Shown here: one piece after another, positions 1 through 8,656 of the stretch
Position numbering within the stretch: position 1 is the first letter of the stretch
How the letters are laid out: every line of letters starts with the position of its first letter
Source: Pseudomonas sp. PSE14
Lineage (GTDB): Bacteria > Pseudomonadota > Gammaproteobacteria > Pseudomonadales > Pseudomonadaceae
DNA: 64,000 nt
NCBI RefSeq assembly: GCF_029203285.1
Contig: NZ_CP115669.1
Span: 5,084,001 to 5,148,000, forward strand
Reading direction: 5' to 3'
Notes under the pieces: model-generated
The model's database searches: none
What the model was told of the DNA's origin: nothing
The model's input: the letters and a program-made list of their open reading frames with translations, nothing else
Program-made: the position numbers and the translations under genes

Positions 1-181
1 CCATCGAGTAGGCGCGCCAGACGATGCTGCCGCTGGCCTTGTACACGCCCAGGCGGGCGAACTGCCCGGCGCGGAAGCGGTAGCCGCTGTCGCGGGTGGT
101 GCGCAGGGTGAACAGGCTCGGCGTGAGCGTCTGCACGTCCAGCAGGGTCTGGCGGGTGAACTTCTCTTCGCTGGCGGTCAT
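1..181 (-). CDS. Ferredoxin--NADP+ reductase, N-terminal part (cut by window edge)
   Basis: Only the first 60 codons are inside the window; the gene runs off the left edge. The visible part has the N-terminal FAD-binding beta-barrel look of bacterial ferredoxin-NADP reductases, including a RFRAGQFARLG segment and a WRAYSM segment that corresponds to the conserved RAYS flavin-binding motif. Known members pass electrons between NADPH and ferredoxin or flavodoxin and serve in oxidative-stress defence. It is transcribed away from rlmG with about 195 bp between the two starts. The family call is from motif recognition; which paralogue this is cannot be told from the fragment. Confidence 0.75.
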   Translation of the reverse strand, partial: MTASEEKFTRQTLLDVQTLTPSLFTLRTTRDSGYRFRAGQFARLGVYKASGSIVWRAYSM

Positions 182-375
182 CGTCCGCTCCTTTCACAAG
201 AACCGACCCATTTTCCCGTATTGGCGGCGCGAGAAACACCCGCAAGGCTTGTGGTCATCGCTCGCCTGCGTACAACGCAGACGAAAGCCTCGCGGATAGG
301 CGATAATTTCCGGTTTCCGGCCGGCCTGCGACGGTTGCCGGAGCCATCCATCCGAAACACCCGTTCGAGAGCCCC

Positions 376-1500
376 ATGCCTGTCCTCGCCAGCCCCTTCG
401 CCCAGCTCGACCTGGTCCGCCACCCCGAACAGCGCGAAGACCCGCTGCAGGCGTTCGACGCGGCCGACGAGTACCTGCTCAATCACCTGCATGAGCAAGG
501 CGTCGGCGCAGACACCCGGGTCCTGGTGCTCAACGACAGTTTTGGTGCCCTCGCCGCCAGCCTCGCCCCCCATGTGCGCGTGACCAGCAGCGGCGATTCG
601 CACCTGGGCTTCATCGCCCTGCAACGCAACCTGGAGCTCAACGGTCTGGCAGACACGCCGCTGACCTTCGTGCCCGCCAGCGAAACCCCGCAAGGCCCGT
701 TCGACCATGTGCTGGTGCGGGTGCCCAAGACCCTGGCGCTGCTGGAAGAACAGCTGATCCGCCTGCACGGCCAGCTCGCGCCGGGGACCAAGGTGGTCGC
801 CGCCGGCATGATCAAGCACCTGCCCCGCGCCGCCGGCGACCTGCTGGAGAAGTACATCGGCCCGATGCAGGCCTCGCTGGCGGTGAAAAAGGCCCGCCTG
901 CTGGTCGCCACTGCCGAGCAACGTCCGGCGCCGGCGTCGCCCTACCCCACCCGCTACCGCCTGGACAAGCCGGCGCTGACGCTGGTCAACCACGCCAACG
1001 TGTTCTGCCGCGAAGGCCTGGACATCGGCACCCGCGCCTTCCTCCCGCACCTGCCGCAATACCACCATGCCGTACGCGCCGCCGACCTGGGCTGTGGCAA
1101 CGGCGTGCTGGCCATCGCCTTCGCCCAGCAGAATCCGCAGGCGGAACTGACGCTGGTGGACGAGTCCTACATGGCCGTGCAATCGGCGCGGGAAAACTGG
1201 CAGGCCGCCTTCGGCAATCGTCCTGTGGATATCCATGCCGACGACGGCCTCGCCAGCCAGGCCGCCGAGTCCCTGGACCTGGTGCTGTGCAACCCGCCCT
1301 TCCACCAGCAGCAGGTGGTCGGCGACTTCCTCGCCTGGCGCATGTTCCAGCAGGCGCGCGCCGCGCTGGTCACCGGCGGCGAACTGTGGATCGTCGGCAA
1401 CCGCCACCTGGGCTACCACGCCAAGCTCAAACGCCTGTTCCGCGGCGTCGAGCAGGTGGCGGCAAATCCGAAATTCGTGGTGCTGAAAGCGACCAAATAA
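376..1500 (+). CDS. rlmG: 23S rRNA (guanine-N2)-methyltransferase RlmG
   Basis: A 374-aa class I SAM-dependent methyltransferase, the expected length for RlmG/RsmC-type two-domain enzymes. The N-terminal half is a degenerate methyltransferase-like domain. The C-terminal half carries the SAM motif AADLGCGNGVLAIAF and the catalytic NPPF tetrapeptide (in LCNPPFHQQ), typical of enzymes that methylate the exocyclic N2 of guanine. RlmG modifies G1835 of 23S rRNA in E. coli. The RsmC paralogue (16S rRNA) is the main alternative, but the start MPVLASPFAQLDL and overall style fit RlmG. It appears monocistronic, about 65 bp ahead of the hydrolase gene. Confidence 0.85.
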   Translation: MPVLASPFAQLDLVRHPEQREDPLQAFDAADEYLLNHLHEQGVGADTRVLVLNDSFGALAASLAPHVRVTSSGDSHLGFIALQRNLELNGLADTPLTFVPASETPQGPFDHVLVRVPKTLALLEEQLIRLHGQLAPGTKVVAAGMIKHLPRAAGDLLEKYIGPMQASLAVKKARLLVATAEQRPAPASPYPTRYRLDKPALTLVNHANVFCREGLDIGTRAFLPHLPQYHHAVRAADLGCGNGVLAIAFAQQNPQAELTLVDESYMAVQSARENWQAAFGNRPVDIHADDGLASQAAESLDLVLCNPPFHQQQVVGDFLAWRMFQQARAALVTGGELWIVGNRHLGYHAKLKRLFRGVEQVAANPKFVVLKATK

Positions 1501-1565
1501 GCTGGCGGGATTGCTCCGGCACGCGCGCCGGAGCAGCATGGATCGCCCTCCGCCAGGATGCCGCC

Positions 1566-2429
1566 ATGACCGTACAGGAATCCCCGCTTGCCGTAGCCGA
1601 ATTGATCCGTACCGCCGACGGTGTCGATCTCGCCCTGCGCCGCGTAGGCCCTGCGGACGGCGTACCGGTCGTGCTGACCCACGGCACGTTCTCCAACCAT
1701 CGCAGTTGCCTGGGCCTGGCCAATTATCTTGGCAGCCGTGGCTTCGCCTGCTGGCTATTCGACTGGCGCGGGCATGGCGACAGCGGGCGCAACGGCTTTA
1801 TCCACAGCTTTGATGATGTAGCCGAGCAGGACGTGCCGGCGATTCTCGATGCGGTGAGTCGGCGTAGCGGACACACGGCACTGCACTGGATCGGCCATTC
1901 CGGCGGCGGGCTGATCGTCTCCATGTGGGCGGCACGCAACCCGGAGTTGGCGAAACGTCGGTTGCGCTCGACGGTACTGATCGGTTCCCAGGCCACGGCG
2001 GCCGGAGCCAGCCTGCAGCACCGGCTGGCAATCCTGGGGTTCGACTGGATGCTGCGCTGGCGGCGTGTCGCGCCCAGCCGGCCAAAGAATGTCGGTCCGG
2101 AGGCGGAGAGCGCACGATTGATGCGGCAGTGGTGCCAGTGGAACCTGCGGCGGCGCTTCGATTCGCTGGAGGGCTTCGATTATCTGGCGGGACTTGCTGA
2201 CGTCGATCTACCGGTGCTCGGCGTGGCGGGCAGCGGTGATACCTTCATTGCGCCCGTCGCCGGGTGCGAGGCGCTGGTGAAGGCGTTCGGCGGGCGTGAT
2301 GCGGCGCTGGAGCTGTTCGGACTGGAGACCGGTGCGCGAGAGGACTACCGCCATAACCGGTTACTGCTGTCGCGCAATGCCAGTCAGGAAATCTGGCCGC
2401 ATATTGCGCAGTGGCTGGCGCAGCGCTGA
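1566..2429 (+). CDS. Alpha/beta hydrolase
   Basis: A 287-aa alpha/beta-hydrolase-fold protein. The nucleophile elbow is WIGHSGGG with Ser112 as predicted nucleophile. The oxyanion-side HGTFSNHRS segment (from residue 39) and a DWRGHGDSG turn (residues 66-74) are typical of the fold. The ATG at 1566 was chosen because the family homology starts right after it; the open frame continues upstream only as an rlmG shadow. There is no signal peptide, so a cytoplasmic esterase or lipase-like role is likely, but the substrate is unknown. A GTAGGGCG-type repeat follows 5 bp after the stop. Confidence 0.8.
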   Translation: MTVQESPLAVAELIRTADGVDLALRRVGPADGVPVVLTHGTFSNHRSCLGLANYLGSRGFACWLFDWRGHGDSGRNGFIHSFDDVAEQDVPAILDAVSRRSGHTALHWIGHSGGGLIVSMWAARNPELAKRRLRSTVLIGSQATAAGASLQHRLAILGFDWMLRWRRVAPSRPKNVGPEAESARLMRQWCQWNLRRRFDSLEGFDYLAGLADVDLPVLGVAGSGDTFIAPVAGCEALVKAFGGRDAALELFGLETGAREDYRHNRLLLSRNASQEIWPHIAQWLAQR

Positions 2430-2433
2430 TTTC

Positions 2434-2510
2434 GTAGGGTGCATAACCTGGAACAGGTTATCCGCCGTTGGCTTTTGCGGCGGATAACGCTGGGGCGTTA
2501 TTCGCCCTAC
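2434..2510. repeat. GTAGGGCG-stem dispersed repeat, copy 1
   Basis: The element opens with GTAGGGTGCATAACC and closes with GTTATTCGCCCTAC, so the two ends are inverted copies of each other. Two internal short inverted repeats (CCTGGAACAGG-like and CCGCCGTTG...GGCGGATAAC) lie between them. The same architecture recurs near 21557, 31302 and 45929 in this window. It sits between the convergent hydrolase and mocA-like genes. Confidence 0.75.
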
Positions 2511-2540
2511 GGGGATGGGGTTCGGGTGTCGCGAACCCGG

Positions 2541-3107
2541 TCAGGAGCGCAAGGCGTTCGGCGTGTCGACATCACGGAGCACGCCCGCATCGGCGACTTC
2601 CAGGGTGACGCAACGATCGCGGTTCGCCTGAACAACGGTCCGCGCGCCTTCATCGCCGGTGAGCTGCGTCAGCGCGGGCCAGAACTCGCGGCCGAACAAC
2701 ACGGGGTGCCCGCGCTGGCCTTCGAAAATCGGAAAAAGAATGCTCGAAGCGCTGGCTGCTTCGCTCAACGCACGCAGAGTCTGAGGAGCGATCCACGGCA
2801 TGTCGCCGAGCAGGATGGCGACCGCCTGGGCGTCGCTGTCGCTCAGGGAAACCGCACCAGCAGCCAGACTGTGGCCCATGCCCAACGCGGCGTCCGGGCT
2901 GTGGATAACCTGGCAACCGGCAGGCAGACCGAAGTCCTCCACCCGCTCGCCCTCACGCAGCACCACACACACTTCATCGAACACCGCCTGGGCCCGCTCG
3001 ACGCTGTGCGCCAGCAGGCAGCGGCCATCAGGCAGGGTCGCACGGCGCTTGTCGGCGCCGAAGCGCGAGCCCTGGCCGGCAGCCAGGACCAGTGCGACAA
3101 CCGTCAC
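2541..3107 (-). CDS. MobA/MocA-like molybdenum cofactor nucleotidyltransferase
   Basis: A 188-aa NTP-transferase of the MobA-like superfamily. The N-terminal LAAGQGSRFGADKR signature (residues 8-21) is the nucleotide-binding loop, and LLGDMPWI (about residue 98) matches the metal-binding LGDMP motif. MocA adds CMP to molybdopterin to make the MCD cofactor used by xanthine-oxidase-family enzymes. It is the last gene of the Mo-hydroxylase operon and overlaps xdhC by 4 bp (ATGA), which supports a role in maturing that enzyme. A MobA-type GMP transfer is less likely because xanthine-oxidase-family proteins use MCD or MPT rather than MGD. Confidence 0.8.
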   Translation of the reverse strand: MTVVALVLAAGQGSRFGADKRRATLPDGRCLLAHSVERAQAVFDEVCVVLREGERVEDFGLPAGCQVIHSPDAALGMGHSLAAGAVSLSDSDAQAVAILLGDMPWIAPQTLRALSEAASASSILFPIFEGQRGHPVLFGREFWPALTQLTGDEGARTVVQANRDRCVTLEVADAGVLRDVDTPNALRS

Positions 3108-4075
3108 AGGGCCTCGCGAGCGATGCCGCTGCGGGTGCGCAGGATGTCGGCGAGCACCGCCAGGGCGATTTCCGCCGGGGTCTTGCTGCCCAGGTTGAGA
3201 CCGATGGGCGCGTGGATGCGCGCCAGCTCCGCCTCGTTCAGGCCGCCGATACGGTGCAGGCGTTCGCGGCGCTTCTCCGAGGTGGTGCGCGAGCCCATCA
3301 CGCCGATGTAGAAGGCCTCGGTGCGCACGGCTTCGAGCATCGCCAGGTCATCGATCTTCGGGTCGTGGGTCAGGGCGACCACGGCGGTATCCGCGTGGCA
3401 GCCACCATCGGCGATGAAGATCGACGGCAGTTCGCGGCGGATTTCGATGCCGTCCAGTACCACACCCTCCAGCGCTTCCTCGCGGGGGTCACAGAGGATG
3501 ACTTCGAAGCCCAGGCCCTTGCCGAACTCCGCGCAGAAATGCGCGACACTGGAATAACCCGCCAGCAGCAGGCGCTGGGCGGCGCCAACGCGCAGACGCA
3601 CGTTGGCTTCGTCACGCTCTACGCGCGGGCCGTGGTCGTGGTCATCGCTCAGGCGACGAGAGCCGTCGACCAGGCTCACTTCACGCAGCAGGCGGCGCTG
3701 GCCGAGCAGCGCCGACTCCAGCTCGCGCAGGTGCGCCTGGACCTCACAATCGGGCGCGAGGTTTTCCACCAGCACATCGAGGATGCCGCCGCAGGGCAGG
3801 CGGATGTTCGAGCGCGTGTCGGTGCCGTCGCCATAACGCACGACGACTACCGGCTCGCTGAACTCGCCCTCGGCGACGCGTTCGAGGAAGTCATCCTCGA
3901 CGCAGCCGCCGGACAGCGAGCCCACCCACTGGCCGCTGGCGTTGACCGCCAGCAGCGAGCCCGGCGCGCGGGGCGCCGAGCCGTAGGTGAAGAGCACGCT
4001 GCACAACCACACGCGCTGGCCGGCGCTGGACCACTGGAGCGCCTGGCGGACCACTTGCAGATCGAGATGCTGCAC
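3104..4075 (-). CDS. xdhC: XdhC-family Mo-enzyme maturation factor
   Basis: A 323-aa XdhC/CoxI-family protein. The N-terminal XdhC/CoxI domain has the typical TYGSAPRAPGSLL and SGGCVEDD segments. The C-terminal Rossmann-like domain follows from about residue 165 (RLLLAGYSSVAHF) and includes the VMGSRTTSEKRR segment. In the known family, XdhC binds molybdenum cofactor, helps make its sulfido form and delivers it to xanthine-oxidase-type enzymes. It starts 3 bp after the cytochrome c stop and overlaps the mocA-like gene by 4 bp, so it is part of the same transcript. Confidence 0.87.
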   Translation of the reverse strand: MQHLDLQVVRQALQWSSAGQRVWLCSVLFTYGSAPRAPGSLLAVNASGQWVGSLSGGCVEDDFLERVAEGEFSEPVVVVRYGDGTDTRSNIRLPCGGILDVLVENLAPDCEVQAHLRELESALLGQRRLLREVSLVDGSRRLSDDHDHGPRVERDEANVRLRVGAAQRLLLAGYSSVAHFCAEFGKGLGFEVILCDPREEALEGVVLDGIEIRRELPSIFIADGGCHADTAVVALTHDPKIDDLAMLEAVRTEAFYIGVMGSRTTSEKRRERLHRIGGLNEAELARIHAPIGLNLGSKTPAEIALAVLADILRTRSGIAREAL

Positions 4076-4078
4076 GAC

Positions 4079-5290
4079 TCACTCCGCTTTGAGTTGAGCG
4101 ACCTGTTGTACGCCCATGTCGCCCGGCAAGCCACCCCAGGCCTGACGCAGGTAGTTGATCAGGTCGGTGAGCTGCTCGTCACTGAGCTTGTCGGCGAAGC
4201 CCGGCATCGGCTGCATGCGCTCGAAACCGGTGAACTGCTGCTCGCGGATGCCCTCGACGATGACCTTGGCCAGGTTGCGCGAATCGGCCAGGCGCAGGGT
4301 GGTGTTGCCCTGCATCGCCACGGCAATGTGCGGCTTGCCCTCGCCGTCATTGCCGTGACAGCCGGCACAGACGTTGAGGTACTGCTGGCGGCCACGCTTG
4401 GCGCTGTCGCCGAGCTGGTCCTGGGCAACCGCCTGAACCACCTTGGCCTGCGGCGGCTGATCGCCGAGCAGGTAGGTGGACATGGCGGCCAGGTCCTCGT
4501 CACCCAGGTGCTGGGTGCTCAGGTGCATCACCGGGAACATCTCGTTGAACATGCTGCCCTGCGGGCTCATGCCGTGCTTGAGGAAGCCGGTGAGATCGGC
4601 GCTGGTCCAGCCGCGTTCGGCCAGATCCTGGGCCAGCAGGCTCGGAGCGCTGTAGCCGTTGAGCAGGCCGCCGGTGAGGCGCTTGTCCTGCTGCAGCGCG
4701 CCGATCTGGTTGCGCGGGGTGTGGCACTCGCCGCAGTGGCCGAGCACTTCCACCAGGTACTGGCCGCGCTTGTAGGCGTCGCTCTTGCCGTCGGTGTTTT
4801 CCAGCTGGACGCTCTTGCCGTACAGCATGTTCCAGCCGGTCAGACCCAGGCGCACGTTGAACGGGAAGCTCAGGCTGGTTTCGGGCGCGGCGCGGTGCAC
4901 CGGCGTCTGGCTCATCAGGTAGGCGTAGAGGGCATCGCTGTCCTCGCGCGTGATGAGGTGGTACGAGGTGTAGGGCATGGCCGGGTAGAGGTTGGCGCCG
5001 TCCTTGCGCTTGCCCTCGGTGAGGGCGGCGAAGAACTCGTCGGCGCTGTAGCCGCCGATGCCGAAGTCCTTGTCCGGGGTGATGTTGCTGCCGTAGATGG
5101 TGCCGAACGGCGAGTGGATCGGCAGGCCGCCGGCGAACGGCGCGCCGCCCTCGGCGGTGTGACAGGCCATGCAGTCGGCGGCGCGGGAGACGTACTCGCC
5201 GCGCTTGATCAGCTCCTGGTCTGCCGCCTGGGCGCCAACCGCCAGGCCGAGGCCGGCAGCCAGCGCGAGGCCGGAAAGAATACGCTGCAT
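4079..5290 (-). CDS. Triheme cytochrome c subunit of the Mo hydroxylase
   Basis: A 403-aa secreted cytochrome c with three CxxCH heme sites (CMACH, CGECH, CAGCH), the arrangement of alcohol/aldehyde dehydrogenase cytochrome subunits. The ATG at 5290 was chosen because it gives a clean Sec signal peptide (MQRILSGLALAAGLGLAVGAQA) and sits 2 bp from the end of the upstream Fe-S gene; the frame is open further upstream but only as a shadow. It probably takes electrons from the 2Fe-2S subunit in the periplasm and passes them to the respiratory chain. Membrane attachment is not obvious from the sequence. Confidence 0.87.
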   Translation of the reverse strand: MQRILSGLALAAGLGLAVGAQAADQELIKRGEYVSRAADCMACHTAEGGAPFAGGLPIHSPFGTIYGSNITPDKDFGIGGYSADEFFAALTEGKRKDGANLYPAMPYTSYHLITREDSDALYAYLMSQTPVHRAAPETSLSFPFNVRLGLTGWNMLYGKSVQLENTDGKSDAYKRGQYLVEVLGHCGECHTPRNQIGALQQDKRLTGGLLNGYSAPSLLAQDLAERGWTSADLTGFLKHGMSPQGSMFNEMFPVMHLSTQHLGDEDLAAMSTYLLGDQPPQAKVVQAVAQDQLGDSAKRGRQQYLNVCAGCHGNDGEGKPHIAVAMQGNTTLRLADSRNLAKVIVEGIREQQFTGFERMQPMPGFADKLSDEQLTDLINYLRQAWGGLPGDMGVQQVAQLKAE

Positions 5291-5292
5291 GC

Positions 5293-5832
5293 TTAGCCCT
5301 CCTTGACCAGGCCGAGATCGGTCAGCACTTCGCGGGTGGCGTCGTAGTAACGCACGTACCCGGTGCAGCGACAGATGTGGTGGCCCAGGCTGGCCTCGAT
5401 GGTTGCCTCCAGCTCGCTCTTCTTCAGCGGCTGGCGCTGAGCCTTTTCCACCAGCACAGTGGCGGCGTTGACGAAGCCCGGTGCGCAGTAGCTGCACTGG
5501 AAGGCGAAGCGGTCGACGAACTTCTGCTGGATCGGGTTCAGCTCCTTCACCGAACCGTCTTCCTCACGCTTGGCGTGGCCCTCGATGGTGCGCACCTTCT
5601 TGCCTTCGAAGTAGTGCGCGCCGGTAATGCAGGTGCGCACTTCCTCGCTGGTGCCGTCGGGGTTGTCGACGATCACCACGCAGGCGTGACAGATGCCCTG
5701 GCCGCAGCCCAGGCGCGAACCGGTGAGGTTCTGGTATTCGTGCAGGTAGTCGATCATCGGCAGGTCCTCGGGAACCTCGACCGGACCGACGGTTTGACCA
5801 TTGAGGGTCAGGTTGAGCGGACGGTTAGCCAT
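5293..5832 (-). CDS. 2Fe-2S subunit of xanthine-oxidase-family Mo hydroxylase
   Basis: A 179-aa small subunit with both expected 2Fe-2S clusters: a plant-ferredoxin-type set (LGCGQGICHACVV) in the first half and the alpha-helical-domain set (CSYCAPG, then CRCTGY) in the second half. This is the CoxS/IorA family layout. It has no signal peptide, so it is likely exported folded, in complex with the Tat-signal-bearing Mo subunit. It overlaps the upstream Mo-subunit gene by 8 bp, which suggests translational coupling. The substrate class (aldehyde or N-heterocycle) cannot be read from this subunit. Confidence 0.9.
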   Translation of the reverse strand: MANRPLNLTLNGQTVGPVEVPEDLPMIDYLHEYQNLTGSRLGCGQGICHACVVIVDNPDGTSEEVRTCITGAHYFEGKKVRTIEGHAKREEDGSVKELNPIQQKFVDRFAFQCSYCAPGFVNAATVLVEKAQRQPLKKSELEATIEASLGHHICRCTGYVRYYDATREVLTDLGLVKEG

Positions 5833-8656
5833 TGAGGGCCTCCTTGATACGAGCGGGGGTGATGGGCAGGTCGCGGACGCGCTTGCCGATGGCGTGGGCC
5901 ACGGCGTTGCCGATGGCGCCGACCACCGGGATCATCACCACTTCGGCGATGCCCTTGGACGGGTCGCTGGGCGAGAGCGGCGGAAGGATTTCCGAGCTCT
6001 GCTGCCAGACGGCCACGTCTTTCGCCTTCGGGAGACGGTAGCGGTTGAAGTTCCAGTCGCCCTCGCCCGGGCCACCCTCGTACAGCGGCATGTCTTCCAG
6101 CAGCGCATGGCCGATGCCCATGGCGGTGCCGCCTTCGATCTGGCCTTTCACCAGCTCCGGCACCAGCACGCGGCCGCACTCGATCCAGCTGTGGTGGTTG
6201 AGCACGGTGACTTCACCGTTGCCCTTGTTCACCTTCAGCTCGACGATGGTCGCTACCGGGCTGTAGTAGGTCACCGCGGCGTTGTTCAGTTGCACCGGCG
6301 GGTAAGCCACGTTCTGGCGATCCAGCAGGTGGAAGCCGGCGCTGTTCATCTGCGCCTTCTTCACGCCCGGCGCGCCGTCGCCGTATTTCACGGCCAGGGC
6401 ATCCAGGGGCAGGCGGTCACGCACGCCGTCGATGATGAAATCGCACTCCGCCCAGCTCCAGCGGTTGAAGCCGTGGACGGTAGCGCCGGTAACCAGGCCC
6501 TTCTCGTGGGCGACCTGCGCCAGCTCGGCGAACGACAGCGGCTGCAAGCCGTTGGCGGTGAGCTTGCCATCGACCCAGTGGGCGTCTTCGCGGCGCACCA
6601 CCAGCGGGTTGGCGGCGCCGTTGAACGGACCGCGGCGCCAGATTTCCAGGGCCGCCGGCCACAGGCCGTGGTTGAACAGCACACGCGCCGCTTCGCGAGT
6701 GGCGTGGCTGAAGTAATAAGCCGAGTTGGTCGCCGACGACGCCGAAGCGTACTTGCCGACCCAGCGCGGGTTGCGCAGCTTCTCGTCCTGGGTGGGCTGG
6801 CTCATGGTGTAGGGGTCTTCGCCGCTGAGCAGCTGAAGCTCCGGCCACTCGGTTTCGGCGGTCTTCATCTCGTCCGCCGGCTTGCCGAGGAAGTCGGCCA
6901 CCACCAGCGCCTGGGACGTCGACATACCGGTGCCGATCTCGATGCCGATGTGGCGCATGTGCACCTTACCCTGGGCATCGAACTCGATGCTCGCCATGGG
7001 CGCTTCGGAACCGGTGCCGAAGTCCTTCTGGCAGATGGCGAAGCCGACGCCGTACCAGTGGTCCGGGTCCTTGGCATCCATCTCTTTCTTGCGCGCATCG
7101 CGGGTCTTCCACCACTCATGGGCGGCGGCCTTGTCGAGGATCTCGTGCAGGCGCAGGGCGCCAGCGGGGATCGCACCCTGGGTGTTCTTCATGCCCGACT
7201 TCAGCGCGTTGACGCGGCGCAGCTCGATGGCGTCGACGCCCAGGCGACCGGCGATCTCGTCCACCATCATTTCGGTGGCGGCCATGCTCTGCAGGGTGCC
7301 GTAGCCACGCATGGAGCCGGCCTCGACGGCGCGGGAATGGTAGGCGGTCACCTGCAGGTCGTTCTGCGGCATGTAGTAGATCGACTGCGCGGCGGTGGCG
7401 CCCACGGCGGCCACGGACGGGCTGTAGTTGATGCGGCCGCCGCCGTCCACACTCATCTCGGTGCGGAAGATCTTGAAGGTCATGTCCTTCTTGTCCACCG
7501 CGAGCTGGTAGCGGATGTCGAACGGGTGGCGCTTGATGCCGCTCTGGAACTGCTCGTAGCGGTCATTGGCCAGGCGCACCGGCACGCCGTTGCCATACAG
7601 CGCAGCCAGGGCCGCGTAGAAGACGAAGATGTTGTGGTCCTTGGAACCGTAGCCCACGGTGTAGCCGGGGTGCATGTTCAGCTTGGCCAGACCGAAGCGC
7701 GACGGGGCGATCATGTGCGCCGTCTCGTAGGCGGCCTCGAACGGGCACTGGGTGGCGACGACGAAGTGCAGGGTCTTGCTCGCCGGGTCGTACCAACCGT
7801 TGCCGTTGTCCGGCTCCATGGCGGCCGGTTCGATGGACGGGGTCTTGTAGCGTTCGTCGAAGACCAGCCAGTTTTCCGGCGGGTTTTCGATCTGGTCCTT
7901 GATCTTCTGCGCGTAGAACAGGCCCTGCTCGGTGAGGTCGCCGTGCTGGTTGGGCTGCTGGTTCCACACCGGTTTGCGCTCGCGGATCATCGGGAAGAGG
8001 ATCGAGTCCTTGAGGCTGGAGAACTCGTCCGGATCGGCCGAGGTCGCGCCGCCGACGCGCACGTAGCGGAAGCTGCCGTAGGGATCGCCCTGATACAGCG
8101 GAGCCTGCGCGCCGTAGCGGATCGCCTTGTCGTTGAACTTCATCTTCAGCTTGGCCTGACGGAAGCGCTCGAAGTCGTTCCAGATCAGGATGGCCACCGG
8201 ATGGCCGATGAACATCGGCACCTTGCCGCGCGGCAGCAGCGGGTCCGGCGCGTGGGCTTCGGGGAAGACGATGCCGTCCTTGTCCAGGTCATCGGCGGTA
8301 ACGATGCGGTCAGGCTGCAGCTCGGCGCCCAGCCAGGCGAGATCGATGCCGTCGAAGATGCGGTCGGCCTTGATGGTCTTGAGCAACATGGCGTGGCCCT
8401 GCTGCTGCGGCCAGCCGGGCATGTCCTTGGAGCGGATGTCACGGGCGAACACCTTGTTGCCGCAGACCTTGGACAGTGCGTCGTTACGGAAACGCACCTT
8501 GCCGTCGTGGCCCATCCACTGTTGGGGCGAGACGGTGACGGAGTTTTCCATCAGGGCAGCGAAAGCCCGGCTGCCAAGCGGCGCCAGCGTCACGCTGACG
8601 CCGGCGATCAGCCCGCCCTGCAGGAAGGCACGCCGGGAAATATCACGGTTGGACAT
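5825..8656 (-). CDS. Tat-exported molybdopterin-binding subunit (xanthine dehydrogenase/isoquinoline oxidoreductase family)
   Basis: A 943-aa large subunit of the membrane or periplasmic branch of the xanthine-oxidase family. The N-terminus (MSNRDISRRAFLQGGLIAG) has a twin-arginine motif and hydrophobic stretch, so the folded Mo enzyme should be moved to the periplasm. The IorB-like body includes GYGTLQSMAATEM and, near the C-terminus, KGIAEVVMIPVVGAIGNAV, where the Glu aligns with the catalytic GxGE glutamate of the family. It heads a five-gene operon with the 2Fe-2S subunit, triheme cytochrome, XdhC and MocA-like protein. Isoquinoline, nicotinate or aldehydes are possible substrates; I cannot choose between them. 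Confidence 0.88.
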   Translation of the reverse strand: MSNRDISRRAFLQGGLIAGVSVTLAPLGSRAFAALMENSVTVSPQQWMGHDGKVRFRNDALSKVCGNKVFARDIRSKDMPGWPQQQGHAMLLKTIKADRIFDGIDLAWLGAELQPDRIVTADDLDKDGIVFPEAHAPDPLLPRGKVPMFIGHPVAILIWNDFERFRQAKLKMKFNDKAIRYGAQAPLYQGDPYGSFRYVRVGGATSADPDEFSSLKDSILFPMIRERKPVWNQQPNQHGDLTEQGLFYAQKIKDQIENPPENWLVFDERYKTPSIEPAAMEPDNGNGWYDPASKTLHFVVATQCPFEAAYETAHMIAPSRFGLAKLNMHPGYTVGYGSKDHNIFVFYAALAALYGNGVPVRLANDRYEQFQSGIKRHPFDIRYQLAVDKKDMTFKIFRTEMSVDGGGRINYSPSVAAVGATAAQSIYYMPQNDLQVTAYHSRAVEAGSMRGYGTLQSMAATEMMVDEIAGRLGVDAIELRRVNALKSGMKNTQGAIPAGALRLHEILDKAAAHEWWKTRDARKKEMDAKDPDHWYGVGFAICQKDFGTGSEAPMASIEFDAQGKVHMRHIGIEIGTGMSTSQALVVADFLGKPADEMKTAETEWPELQLLSGEDPYTMSQPTQDEKLRNPRWVGKYASASSATNSAYYFSHATREAARVLFNHGLWPAALEIWRRGPFNGAANPLVVRREDAHWVDGKLTANGLQPLSFAELAQVAHEKGLVTGATVHGFNRWSWAECDFIIDGVRDRLPLDALAVKYGDGAPGVKKAQMNSAGFHLLDRQNVAYPPVQLNNAAVTYYSPVATIVELKVNKGNGEVTVLNHHSWIECGRVLVPELVKGQIEGGTAMGIGHALLEDMPLYEGGPGEGDWNFNRYRLPKAKDVAVWQQSSEILPPLSPSDPSKGIAEVVMIPVVGAIGNAVAHAIGKRVRDLPITPARIKEALNG

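Noticed and set aside
178-1539. A 453-codon minus-strand frame across rlmG
   Set aside because: Antisense shadow of rlmG, which has SAM and NPPF motifs.
3092-5296. A 734-codon plus-strand open frame opposite xdhC and the cytochrome gene
   Set aside because: Covers two real genes on the other strand that have XdhC domain sequence and three CxxCH sites.
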